Shown here in pieces: positions 5,364-10,043 of a DNA stretch of 10,043 nucleotides. Below the pieces are notes generated by a model. It did not search any database. It was not told where the DNA came from and was given only the letters and a program-made list of their open reading frames with translations. The number at the start of each line of letters is the position of its first letter. The first letter of the stretch is position 1. The position numbers and the translations under genes are program-made. The stretch spans positions 1 through 10,043 of the forward strand of contig LCJJ01000015.1 of assembly GCA_000999175.1 (NCBI GenBank), read 5' to 3'. This stretch comes from Parcubacteria group bacterium GW2011_GWB1_44_7 (GTDB taxonomy: Bacteria > Patescibacteria > Paceibacteria > UBA9973 > DSPV01).

Positions 5364-5392
5364 ATGTTAAGCCACCTCAAAAATATTGTCAA
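5364..5392 (-). promoter_or_regulatory. Promoter of the RRM gene
   Basis: Perfect TTGACA (5387-5392), a 17-base spacer, TAACAT (5364-5369) on the minus strand. The start near 5357 leaves a leader of about 85 bases before ATG 5272. Confidence 0.75.
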
Positions 5393-5465
5393 TCTCAAAA
5401 AACACATCATCTCGCAACACATTCGGGGAAGTGAAGCTTAACGCTTCAGCATTTGGTTTTTTTGA

Positions 5466-5744
5466 TTACAGAGCAAAAAACTTTTTTATTTCCTTCGCCA
5501 CTTGCGCCAGCCGCTTATCGGAAATTTTCCCTTTGCGAGATAGAATTCGCCTCTGTGAGATAACTCTGATTTGATGAACGCAAATAGAAATCTGTTTTCC
5601 TTGAAATTCAAAAGGAACATAACCGGCGACATCCTTTGTTTTTGTTGAAAGCGGAGCGACAAGGGCAAGCACTGAACCGACAACATGAACGACTAATGCC
5701 GGTCGCGTAAATGATTCGCCCTGAAATACATTTGATGTATACAT
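5466..5744 (-). pseudogene. N-terminally truncated PemK/MazF family toxin
   Basis: 92 residues. From residue 11 on it follows the PemK/MazF fold: TRPALVV (strand with the catalytic-type Arg14), LALVAPLSTKTKD (with the conserved Thr), GYVPFEFQGKQISICVHQIRVISQRRI, and the C-terminal helix KRLAQVAKEIKKFF. What is missing is the N-terminal strand and loop that the full-length copy at 7144 has (REVWWCSLGVNVGFEQDG) plus its leading tail, about 35-45 residues. A stop codon sits directly before ATG 5744, so nothing in frame can restore it. The family cleaves RNA at short motifs as type II toxin. With the substrate-binding N-terminal loop gone it is probably inactive, yet it keeps a good promoter, so it may be a recent truncation or a short relative with another role. 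No antitoxin gene is adjacent. Confidence 0.7.
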
Positions 5745-5746
5745 TT

Positions 5747-5822
5747 ACAGGCCCCTTGCGAGGCCTGTTGACGCCTTACGGCGATGGTAGCAATATCCTA
5801 GCATATCAAAGCGTGTCGTCAA
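5747..5822 (-). promoter_or_regulatory. Promoter and two-hairpin leader of the truncated MazF gene
   Basis: On the minus strand TTGACG (5817-5822), 16 bases ending in TGC, then TAGGAT (5795-5800), an extended -10. The leader then carries CGCC-TTAC-GGCG type and ACAGGCC/GGCCTGT (5747-5753 and 5762-5768) hairpins; the second ends two bases before ATG 5744 and leaves no Shine-Dalgarno sequence. The rest of 5823-5933 holds no gene that I can recognise. Confidence 0.55.
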
Positions 5823-5933
5823 GCCGTTGTGCGATGTGTGTATAAACTCCTTATTCTTAAAACTAGTTTGGTTTTTGTTGTTTCCGTCCTCAACTTCAGT
5901 TTTACGCTTTTCGGTGTTTGTTTTTATTCTGGC

Positions 5934-5998
5934 TAAGAAGCTATGAAGCTTGCGAAGCTAACGAAGCCTGTCTGCCGACGAGGCAGGCTAGAAGCTAT
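5934..5998. repeat. GAAGCT repeat with AGCCTG/CAGGCT palindrome
   Basis: GAAGCTA or a near variant recurs at 5937, 5945, 5954, 5963 and 5991 (steps of 8, 9, 9 and 28 bases). Between the last two copies lies AGCCTG-TCTGCC-GACGA-GGCAGGCT, an imperfect hairpin. This looks like an interspersed repeat element. It ends two bases before the copy of the MPGIIPVG-coding sequence. Confidence 0.6.
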
Positions 5999-5999
5999 C

Positions 6000-6041
6000 T
6001 TATTGCCCGACCGGAATGATGCCGGGCATCGCGGCGCGTTC
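6000..6041 (-). repeat. Repeat copy B: detached 3' end coding ERAAMPGIIPVGQ-stop
   Basis: On the minus strand the bases read as GAA CGC GCC GCG, then codons for MPGIIPVGQ and TAA. The 28 bases 6010-6037 are identical to 8268-8295, the 3' end of the large exported protein gene, and the next bases (TTCG after one difference) also agree. Upstream the frame is open for only about 22 codons (LKFGRERAAM...), and it overlaps the end of the AbiEii gene, so no full gene is attached. Confidence 0.8.
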
Positions 6042-6058
6042 GCGGCCGAATTTGAGAA

Positions 6059-6685
6059 TTATCCATTTTCTCCCACAAATTCCTTAACCGCAAGCTTTAG
6101 TGTTTCTTTGATTTTCTCTTTGCTCACCGATTCCTCCAAAAAATCAATCTTTTGAAAAGGAATATCTTCCATTGAAACCAATTGCCCAAGAAAGAGACGG
6201 TCGTTAAAATCCGCGCCAAACTTTCTCTTGGCGCCTTCAATAACTGCCGACAAGGAGACATAATTACCGGCAAGCATAAAATGCCAATCAACATAATCTT
6301 TGTAAGATAGCCGTTTGCCGATGGAAAAGGATTTCATCAGCGCAATTTCCAAGACACTCGCCAATTTTATTTCCCTGTAGGACACAAGCGAATAAATAGT
6401 TTGATACGGATAATTGAAAAAAGTTACTTTTACGCCATCAATGACTAGATTGAGTTGCTCCGGCGCAGAATAAGTTACTAATAATTGTCGTCCCACAAAA
6501 ACTCTTTTCACTTTTTTCAACAGGTCTTCAGGCAAAGATTCACAGGAAAAAAAATCAAAATCAACCGAAAGACGATGCCCGATTTGAATGGCTAGCGCCG
6601 TACCTCCAGCCAAGTAGAAATTATCAAACCGCCCAAAAGATGACACGAGTGCGGCCGACTCTTTAGTTAGCGCTTCTTCGTGCAT
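6059..6685 (-). CDS. AbiEii/AbiGii family nucleotidyltransferase toxin
   Basis: 208 residues. The N-terminal half has the nucleotidyltransferase signature GGTALAIQIGHR-LS-VDFDFF (residues 27-46): the GG of the nucleotide-binding loop and the metal-binding D42 and D44 pair. A later motif, LMKSFSIGKRLSYKDYVDW (about 116-134), supplies the conserved Lys and Asp residues of the AbiEii family. In characterised members this enzyme adds nucleotides to tRNA acceptor ends and stops growth, and serves in phage defence as the toxin of a type IV toxin-antitoxin pair. Here it follows its partner with a 23-base overlap, so translation is probably coupled. The length is shorter than classical AbiEii (about 300) but normal for the short type found in Patescibacteria. 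The region is poorer in GC than the MFS side, which fits horizontal transfer. Immediately downstream lies repeat copy B. Confidence 0.9.
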   Translation of the reverse strand: MHEEALTKESAALVSSFGRFDNFYLAGGTALAIQIGHRLSVDFDFFSCESLPEDLLKKVKRVFVGRQLLVTYSAPEQLNLVIDGVKVTFFNYPYQTIYSLVSYREIKLASVLEIALMKSFSIGKRLSYKDYVDWHFMLAGNYVSLSAVIEGAKRKFGADFNDRLFLGQLVSMEDIPFQKIDFLEESVSKEKIKETLKLAVKEFVGENG

Positions 6686-6953
6686 GGCGAAAAGAATTAA
6701 CTGAAAAGAAAAGCTCTGCTAGATTTCTGGATTCCGGATAAATCTCGCTTGAAAGCCGATTCTCCAAAACACGGCGAACTGTGTCTTTACCGTAAGTTGT
6801 TCTAAGCCACTGCCAATCCCTGATAGTTCCACCGTTTATAACTCCAAGGATAATATCTTCTTTATCGTCATTGATATTTAATTCGTCCCATTTCAGCCCC
6901 CACATCAAAGGACGCAAAAACGACGGGAGTGGGCTGGTCACATTGTTTAACAT
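6663..6953 (-). CDS. Partner of AbiEii, DUF6922-like antitoxin candidate
   Basis: 96 residues. The pattern LPSFLRPLMWGLKWDELNINDDKEDIILGVINGGTIRDWQWLRTTYGKD and then RLSSEIYPESRNLAELFF resembles the small proteins (DUF6922-like) that precede short AbiEii genes in Patescibacteria: 'FLkplFW.yd...ldp..d...Ii..vln.G....w.wl...yG'. I recall the family from such neighbourhoods and am fairly, not fully, sure of the label. It is unlike AbiEi, which carries a winged-helix domain and is about 200 residues. Being first in the operon and overlapping the toxin start by 23 bases fits an antitoxin or regulator. An extended -10 ends 6 bases before the ATG, so the message would be leaderless. An inverted repeat lies just upstream. 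Confidence 0.75.
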   Translation of the reverse strand: MLNNVTSPLPSFLRPLMWGLKWDELNINDDKEDIILGVINGGTIRDWQWLRTTYGKDTVRRVLENRLSSEIYPESRNLAELFFSVNSFRHARRSAN

Positions 6954-6959
6954 ACATAG

Positions 6960-6996
6960 ATTCTACCACAAAACTCCCCGCCACCAAAGTGGAGTT
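6960..6996 (-). promoter_or_regulatory. Leaderless promoter and operator-like inverted repeat of the AbiEii operon
   Basis: On the minus strand TGGTAGAAT (6960-6968) is an extended -10; transcription would begin at or next to the A of ATG 6953. An inverted repeat AACTCC/GGAGTT (6972-6977 and 6991-6996) with inner CCAC/GTGG lies 7-31 bases upstream of the -10, over the expected -35 region. No -35 hexamer is evident. This is a plausible operator for autoregulation. Confidence 0.5.
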
Positions 6997-7049
6997 GACA
7001 AGGGGTGGAATTTATTGCGGCATTCGCTTTGAGATTTTAGAATTTCAGA

Positions 7050-7079
7050 CTACTGCCCGACTGGAATGATGCCGGGCAT
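7050..7079 (-). repeat. Repeat copy C: detached 3' end coding MPGIIPVGQ-stop
   Basis: On the minus strand codons for MPGIIPVGQ and TAG. The 24-base core (7056-7079) differs from copy B (6006-6029) at one position and from copy A (8264-8287) at two. Upstream it reads RPREILELVA, unlike copies A and B, and no long frame continues. Copy C sits in the gap between the divergent AbiEii operon and the MazF gene. Confidence 0.8.
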
Positions 7080-7124
7080 GGCAACTAGCTCCAAGATTTC
7101 ACGGGGACGAGATATTTGTAAACA

Positions 7125-7133
7125 TGATAAAAT
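7125..7133 (+). promoter_or_regulatory. Extended -10 promoter of the full-length MazF gene
   Basis: TGATAAAAT; transcription would begin near 7140, leaving about 3-4 bases before ATG 7144. No -35 hexamer and no Shine-Dalgarno sequence are seen. A longer frame from 7066 would start inside repeat copy C and span this promoter, so it is not used. Confidence 0.55.
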
Positions 7134-7143
7134 TACCCACATC

Positions 7144-7530
7144 ATGCGAAAAGATTTTGACTCGTGGAACAAAAACAAAAAGCGGATTCATGCTGACAAT
7201 GAAAATAAGTTGTACCACCAGCGAGAAGTTTGGTGGTGTTCACTTGGTGTAAATGTCGGTTTTGAACAAGACGGCGATGAAATTAAACACGAGAGACCCG
7301 TTTTGATTTTGAAAGGATTGAGCAGAAACACTTGTCTGATTGTTCCACTTACCACTTCGCCCAAGAAACATAAAATGCGCATACCATTAGGGTTGGTAGA
7401 TGAAAAACCAGCTTCCGCCTTACTCTCTCAAATTCGGGTAATTGATACCAAACGGCTGATAAATAAAATAGGTTTTATTGAGCATAAAATCTTTGAAAAA
7501 ACAAGAAAAGCCGCCAAAGATTTGCTCTGA
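7144..7530 (+). CDS. PemK/MazF family endoribonuclease toxin
   Basis: 128 residues from ATG 7144. REVWWCSLGVNVGFEQDG (27-44), ERPVLILKGLS (with Arg51), CLIVPLTTSPKK (with Thr70/71), LLSQIRVIDTKRLINKIG (93-110) and the C-terminal helix FEKTRKAAKDLL are the full set of PemK/MazF elements. Arg51 and the Thr pair are the catalytic-type residues. The enzyme cuts mRNA at short sequence motifs in the cytoplasm. The 25-residue charged leader before the fold (KDFDSWNKNKKRIH) is typical of the variant common in Patescibacteria. No antitoxin is next to it: upstream is repeat copy C and the divergent AbiEii operon, downstream a lipoprotein gene with its own promoter. Either the antitoxin is elsewhere or this variant acts alone. 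It converges on nothing and ends in a terminator that uses its last codons. Confidence 0.92.
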   Translation: MRKDFDSWNKNKKRIHADNENKLYHQREVWWCSLGVNVGFEQDGDEIKHERPVLILKGLSRNTCLIVPLTTSPKKHKMRIPLGLVDEKPASALLSQIRVIDTKRLINKIGFIEHKIFEKTRKAAKDLL

Positions 7531-7538
7531 CGGCTTTT
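7506..7538 (+). terminator. Terminator overlapping the end of the MazF gene
   Basis: AAAAGCCG (7506-7513) pairs with CGGCTTTT (7531-7538) around a 17-base loop that contains the stop codon. A separate CCCCGC-TTGC-GCGGGG hairpin at 7549-7564 and a GGCAC-TT-GTGCC palindrome at 7575-7586 follow; neither has a T run. Confidence 0.6.
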
Positions 7539-7661
7539 CTCATTTTCTCCCCGCTTGCGCGGGGCGAGCCCGAAGGCACTTGTGCCAATAAGTTAGCATA
7601 GTCGCCATTAAAAAACAAGGTTGTTCTGTGATAGATGCTGTGTTGAAATAATTTATGGAAT

Positions 7662-7691
7662 TTGACAATATGGAGTCGCGCGTGGTAGGAT
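7662..7691 (+). promoter_or_regulatory. Promoter of the lipoprotein gene
   Basis: Perfect TTGACA (7662-7667), an 18-base spacer ending in TGG, TAGGAT (7686-7691), an extended -10. Start near 7698 gives a leader of about 82 bases. Confidence 0.75.
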
Positions 7692-7779
7692 ATTACCGGC
7701 TTCAGGATGAATCGTGAGCAAAGCAATCGGCGGCCATGCATGATGCGGAAACTGCCGAGAAAAAGAAAGAGAGGTTGAG

Positions 7780-8184
7780 ATGAAAATTGTAGTTCTTTGG
7801 CTAGTGGCGGCGGTAGCGGTGTGGTTCGTCGGATGCGCTACCGGAAAAGACGAGAAGGCGGAAGGGGCGACTGGCGGTAAGCAATATACTATCCGGAAAC
7901 TGGTTCTTCCAGAACAAAAGGCGGGACCGTTTCCGTTCTCAGTCAGGAAAACGAAGTATTTAGAACGATTTACCGAGAGGGATTTGGTGCCGGCCGTTAC
8001 GGTTATGCCATACATGAAAGCGTTGGCAAAAGCGGGAAAGATTCCTTTTCTAGCCAAGGAAGGACTCCTGTGGAAAGAAAATAAAAGTTGGTATCTCACG
8101 GAAAGGCTTGGAAAGGTTTACACTTACAATCCCCCTTGTGTAGGATATTACAGATGCTACATTGCTGACTTTGGGGTAGATTGA
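7780..8184 (+). CDS. Predicted lipoprotein of unknown function
   Basis: 134 residues. The N-terminus is a short lipoprotein signal: one Lys, a hydrophobic run (IVVLWLVAAVAVW) and FVGC with Cys19 as the likely lipidated residue; Phe at -3 is unusual but tolerated. A charged linker (TGKDEKAEGATGGK) follows, as expected beyond the membrane anchor. The remaining 100 residues match no family I know. They contain TIRKLVLPEQ, then FPFSVRKTKYLERFTERDLVPAVTVMPYMKALAKAGKIPF, and end with a short Cys-containing segment, CVGYYRCYIADFGVD, where Cys and Cys could form a disulfide. The start has AGAGAGG 5 bases upstream, a better ribosome binding site than most genes here, and a strong promoter. It forms a single unit with its terminator at 8208 and lies between repeat copies C and A together with MazF. 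Confidence 0.8.
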   Translation: MKIVVLWLVAAVAVWFVGCATGKDEKAEGATGGKQYTIRKLVLPEQKAGPFPFSVRKTKYLERFTERDLVPAVTVMPYMKALAKAGKIPFLAKEGLLWKENKSWYLTERLGKVYTYNPPCVGYYRCYIADFGVD

Positions 8185-8207
8185 GATAGAAATCTCGCTA
8201 TATCATC

Positions 8208-8235
8208 AAAAGACTCTGCGTTCTCAGAGTCTTTT
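8208..8235 (+). terminator. Rho-independent terminator of the lipoprotein gene
   Basis: AAAAGACTCTG, loop CGTTCT, CAGAGTCTTTT then TG: an 11-base perfect stem with T5 at 8232-8236. Because both arms carry the A/T run it could also serve the minus-strand gene ending at 8258. Confidence 0.88.
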
Positions 8236-8257
8236 TGTTTCTATTCAAGACCTTACA

Positions 8258-8295
8258 CTACTCCCCAACCGGAATGATGCCGGGCATCGCGGCGC
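8258..8295 (-). repeat. Repeat copy A: intact 3' end of the exported protein gene
   Basis: This is the coding end ECAAMPGIIPVGE-stop of the large gene. It is the only one of the three copies joined to a complete gene, so it is the probable source. It shares 28 identical bases (8268-8295) with copy B. Confidence 0.8.
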
Positions 8296-9844
8296 ATTCG
8301 GGAAAGTAGGATTTGGCAGTGCCGCCTTTTTTGATGGTTTTAAGAATGTAGCCGCAACTTACAACATTAAATCGATTTTCATTTTTTCTATCATGCCCCA
8401 TCATCAGACTGTTATACGAGGGTCTATTTAGTAGGGGCCTATAAGGATCATCGGGAGAAAGGTCGTCTAGACTGCAAAAGTTAACAACTGGGGGAGTTAA
8501 TTTTAGGCCGTACATGAAGCCGCCATAAGAATAGTATTTGGAAGGATCTGTAGTGCAGTTATTTCCTCGGGCGGCCATTTTCAGTAAATAATCTTTAAAG
8601 AGTGGTGCTGGGTCGTCGTATACATACTCATCCATTAAACCCGCAAAAGCATGCCCTGCTTCATGGACAAGAATAGGACCTATGTCTACGGCGTACTCTT
8701 CTTCTTCAATAAATTCTCCATCCATAATAATCACGCCATTTCTTAGCCCAGAGGCTCGAGGAGAAGAATTATCCCCCTTGTCGAAAAGAACATACGCACT
8801 CCCCCTCGCACCACAAGAGCTGGACTTTCTTACCATATTGGCGTCATATTTCAATTGCTTTATATCTAAAGCTAAACTGACACCCGGCAATGATTGCAGC
8901 TTCAGATCAATATAGTGAGAGAATTCGTTTTGATATTTCTTGAACGGCTCTATAACATTAAAACTCCGGTTAGCTGTATTTGCCAATGCAATGTAACCTT
9001 GCAAGCTTGTACCCGGGTCATAACTTCTCATATACACCACCTTGTGTCTCCCGCTCCCATAGGTCTGCGCGCAGTTGGTCATGGGGAGCGGCTGGTATTT
9101 GGGCGTGTCTTTGTTTGGCCCGATGTCGGGGCCGACGAATTTGAGTTCCACGGGACGATTGGCGGCGACGCTCGCGATGTAGGGTTCAATGGCAGGAAGG
9201 AAACGGGGGTCTTGGCTAGTGGAAATGAGGCCTTGATAGACAAGGTCGGAAACTTTGGCGAGATAGCCAATCGTGCGATTGTCCGGGGTGGCGGAAATAA
9301 GGTAGAAGGATAGCTCGTTCCCCGATGAATCCTTGGTCGTGTAGAAAATCTTCATCGGCACGAGAGCGGGAGTACCGGCGGTCATACCGCACTTTTTAGC
9401 TTTGAAGGTGGCGGTAACGAGGAAGTCGCCTAAGGTGGGATTGAGTTTCTTGGAATCGGGCGTGAACTTTTTATCGGTTTGCGTTTTCGCCACATAACCC
9501 GGACTGTATTCAACTTTGACGCTCGCGATATCTTTGCTTCCGTAACTATGGCTCCAGGGGTCGGCGTCGTTGCAATCCGGGGGCGGGTAGCCGCAACTGA
9601 ACGATTTATCAAAAACATGGGAAGTGTCGCAGTAGGCGCGGTAACCGTCTTTGTCGTTGTCGGGACAGATGGTGCAAGATTGGTCGGAAGGCGTTGGTCC
9701 TGGTCCGTGAGTGGCAAAAACACTTCGCGTAATCGCCAGTCCGGACACAATCACCAGAACAAAAAGCGCAAACAAGAGAAAACTGCGTTTTAACACATTT
9801 CGCTTTTTCTCTTCAGTTTTCAATTTTGCATTGTCATTTTTCAT
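8258..9844 (-). CDS. Exported zinc metallopeptidase, M64-like, with a MopE-like metal-binding motif
   Basis: 528 residues. A charged N-terminus (about 20) leads into a hydrophobic helix (21-40) and SVFA, a possible signal-peptidase site, so the protein is exported. Residues 58-103 carry CTICPDNDKDGYRAYCDT...DCNDADPWSHSYG, the DxDxDGY plus DC(N/D)DxDP layout of MopE-type or thrombospondin-3-like calcium/metal-binding motifs. The middle (about 105-290) is beta-rich and unassigned. The catalytic part has HEAGHAFAGLMDEY (394-407), the form HExxHxxxxLxDEY of peptidase family M64 (IgA protease type): His394 and His398 bind zinc, Glu395 is the base, and Asp405 is the likely third ligand. A later SLMMG (479-483) is a candidate metzincin Met-turn. 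The start ATG has no clear ribosome binding site. Upstream, an ORF on the same strand ends 67 bases away, so cotranscription is possible. Target unknown; host-surface or cell-wall proteins are a guess. Confidence 0.88.
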   Translation of the reverse strand: MKNDNAKLKTEEKKRNVLKRSFLLFALFVLVIVSGLAITRSVFATHGPGPTPSDQSCTICPDNDKDGYRAYCDTSHVFDKSFSCGYPPPDCNDADPWSHSYGSKDIASVKVEYSPGYVAKTQTDKKFTPDSKKLNPTLGDFLVTATFKAKKCGMTAGTPALVPMKIFYTTKDSSGNELSFYLISATPDNRTIGYLAKVSDLVYQGLISTSQDPRFLPAIEPYIASVAANRPVELKFVGPDIGPNKDTPKYQPLPMTNCAQTYGSGRHKVVYMRSYDPGTSLQGYIALANTANRSFNVIEPFKKYQNEFSHYIDLKLQSLPGVSLALDIKQLKYDANMVRKSSSCGARGSAYVLFDKGDNSSPRASGLRNGVIIMDGEFIEEEEYAVDIGPILVHEAGHAFAGLMDEYVYDDPAPLFKDYLLKMAARGNNCTTDPSKYYSYGGFMYGLKLTPPVVNFCSLDDLSPDDPYRPLLNRPSYNSLMMGHDRKNENRFNVVSCGYILKTIKKGGTAKSYFPECAAMPGIIPVGE

Positions 9845-9876
9845 TTTGCTTTTTGTATGTTGCCTTTTTGAGGTTT

Positions 9877-9909
9877 TTCTACCTTCTACCTCCTACTTTC
9901 TACCCTCTA
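9877..9909 (-). repeat. Short degenerate tandem repeat (GGTAGAA units)
   Basis: Read on the minus strand, units GGTAGAAA, GTAGGA, GGTAGAA and GGTAGAA follow one another (plus strand TTCTACC at 9877 and 9884, TCCTAC at 9891, TTTCTACC at 9897). It is purine-rich and lies between the upstream stop and the start of the peptidase gene. A GGAGG is part of it but sits about 46 bases from ATG 9844, too far to act as that gene's binding site. The unit pattern suggests replication slippage. Confidence 0.6.
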
Positions 9910-9911
9910 TT

Positions 9912-10043
9912 TCAACTTCCCACCGAACACACCAGCTTGCTCTCATCAAGGTAAATGGAAGAGAGCGGAGAAGCGGAAGTGCCTTGGTAAATGTTAAGGG
10001 AGCGGACATTGCGGTTTAAGGGGAGGAAGAGGTCAATTATGGC
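9912..10043 (-). CDS. C-terminal end of an unidentified protein, cut by the window edge
   Basis: The minus-strand frame is open from the last base of the window to TGA at 9912-9914, giving 43 residues: AIIDLFLPLNRNVRSLNIYQ and GTSASPLSSIYLDESKLVCSVGS. It is not recognised. The alternating hydrophobic/polar pattern (LNIYQGT, IYLDESKLVCSV) suggests strands of a beta-rich or extracytoplasmic domain. It lies upstream of the peptidase gene on the same strand, so it is the probable first gene of the same unit. The frame is short and the plus strand also has an open frame here; the minus reading is preferred from its position and residue pattern. Confidence 0.5.
   Translation of the reverse strand, partial: AIIDLFLPLNRNVRSLNIYQGTSASPLSSIYLDESKLVCSVGS

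Noticed and set aside
5432..5463. TGAAGC/GCTTCA hairpin with a later T run as a plus-strand terminator
   Set aside because: The T run begins several bases after a six-pair stem, and no plus-strand gene ends there.
5823..5933. tRNA or small RNA gene in the gap
   Set aside because: No T-loop, acceptor-stem pairing or terminator was found.
5934..5998. CRISPR-like array from regularly spaced GAAGCT words
   Set aside because: Units are 6-7 bases with 1-3 base gaps, with no long repeats or spacers and no cas genes.
6994..7026. TTGACA (6995-7000) as a plus-strand promoter
   Set aside because: No -10 at 16-18 bases, and the next gene has its own -10 at 7128.
7066..7143. Longer start for the full-length MazF (MMPGMATSS...)
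   Set aside because: The extra codons are the reverse strand of repeat copy C and cover the promoter of the gene.
8894..9313. Plus-strand frame of 139 codons inside the peptidase gene
   Set aside because: Shadow of a gene with clear catalytic motifs on the other strand.

Overview
The window most likely comes from a member of the Patescibacteria (candidate phyla radiation), probably a Parcubacteria-like lineage. The reasons are the small stand-alone genes, a DUF378 protein, an ECF-type sigma factor followed by a small basic membrane protein, AbiEii and PemK/MazF toxins of the kind common in that group, GC-rich or AAGCT-rich interspersed repeats, and strong promoters with an extended -10 set so close to the ATG that transcripts would be leaderless. 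This placement rests on protein style and layout, not on a marker gene.

Left part (1-2900). A cut-off GNAT acetyltransferase is followed by a damaged stretch in which a fragment of a TrkA-N (RCK) NAD-binding domain and a head-less unknown reading frame lie back to back near position 530. Next come a small predicted beta-rich protein with its own promoter and terminator, a 440-base gene-free stretch with DnaA-box-like sites and a 22-bp inverted repeat, and an MFS permease of the MJ1317-like type ending at a bidirectional terminator.

Middle part (2900-5400), all on the minus strand. A DUF378 membrane protein, a sigma factor and small membrane protein operon, a small protein that looks like an acyl carrier protein without its serine, and an RRM RNA-binding protein with a long leader. 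Each unit has a recognisable promoter or terminator.

Right-middle part (5400-8260) is an accessory island: an N-terminally truncated PemK/MazF, an AbiEii toxin with its DUF6922-like partner, a full-length PemK/MazF and a predicted lipoprotein. The AbiEii pair, and then the MazF plus lipoprotein, lie between three same-strand copies of a short sequence that encodes the last residues (MPGIIPVG plus Q or E and stop) of the large secreted protein at the right. Only one copy is attached to an intact gene. The pattern is what repeated insertion of gene cassettes at the 3' end of that gene would leave behind, and it is the most interesting signal in the window.

Right part (8258-10043). A 528-residue exported protein joins a MopE-like calcium/metal-binding motif to a zinc peptidase domain with an M64-type HEAGH...DEY signature. 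Upstream, on the same strand, is the C-terminal end of another protein that runs out of the window. No tRNA, rRNA, CRISPR array, transposase or integrase gene was seen.
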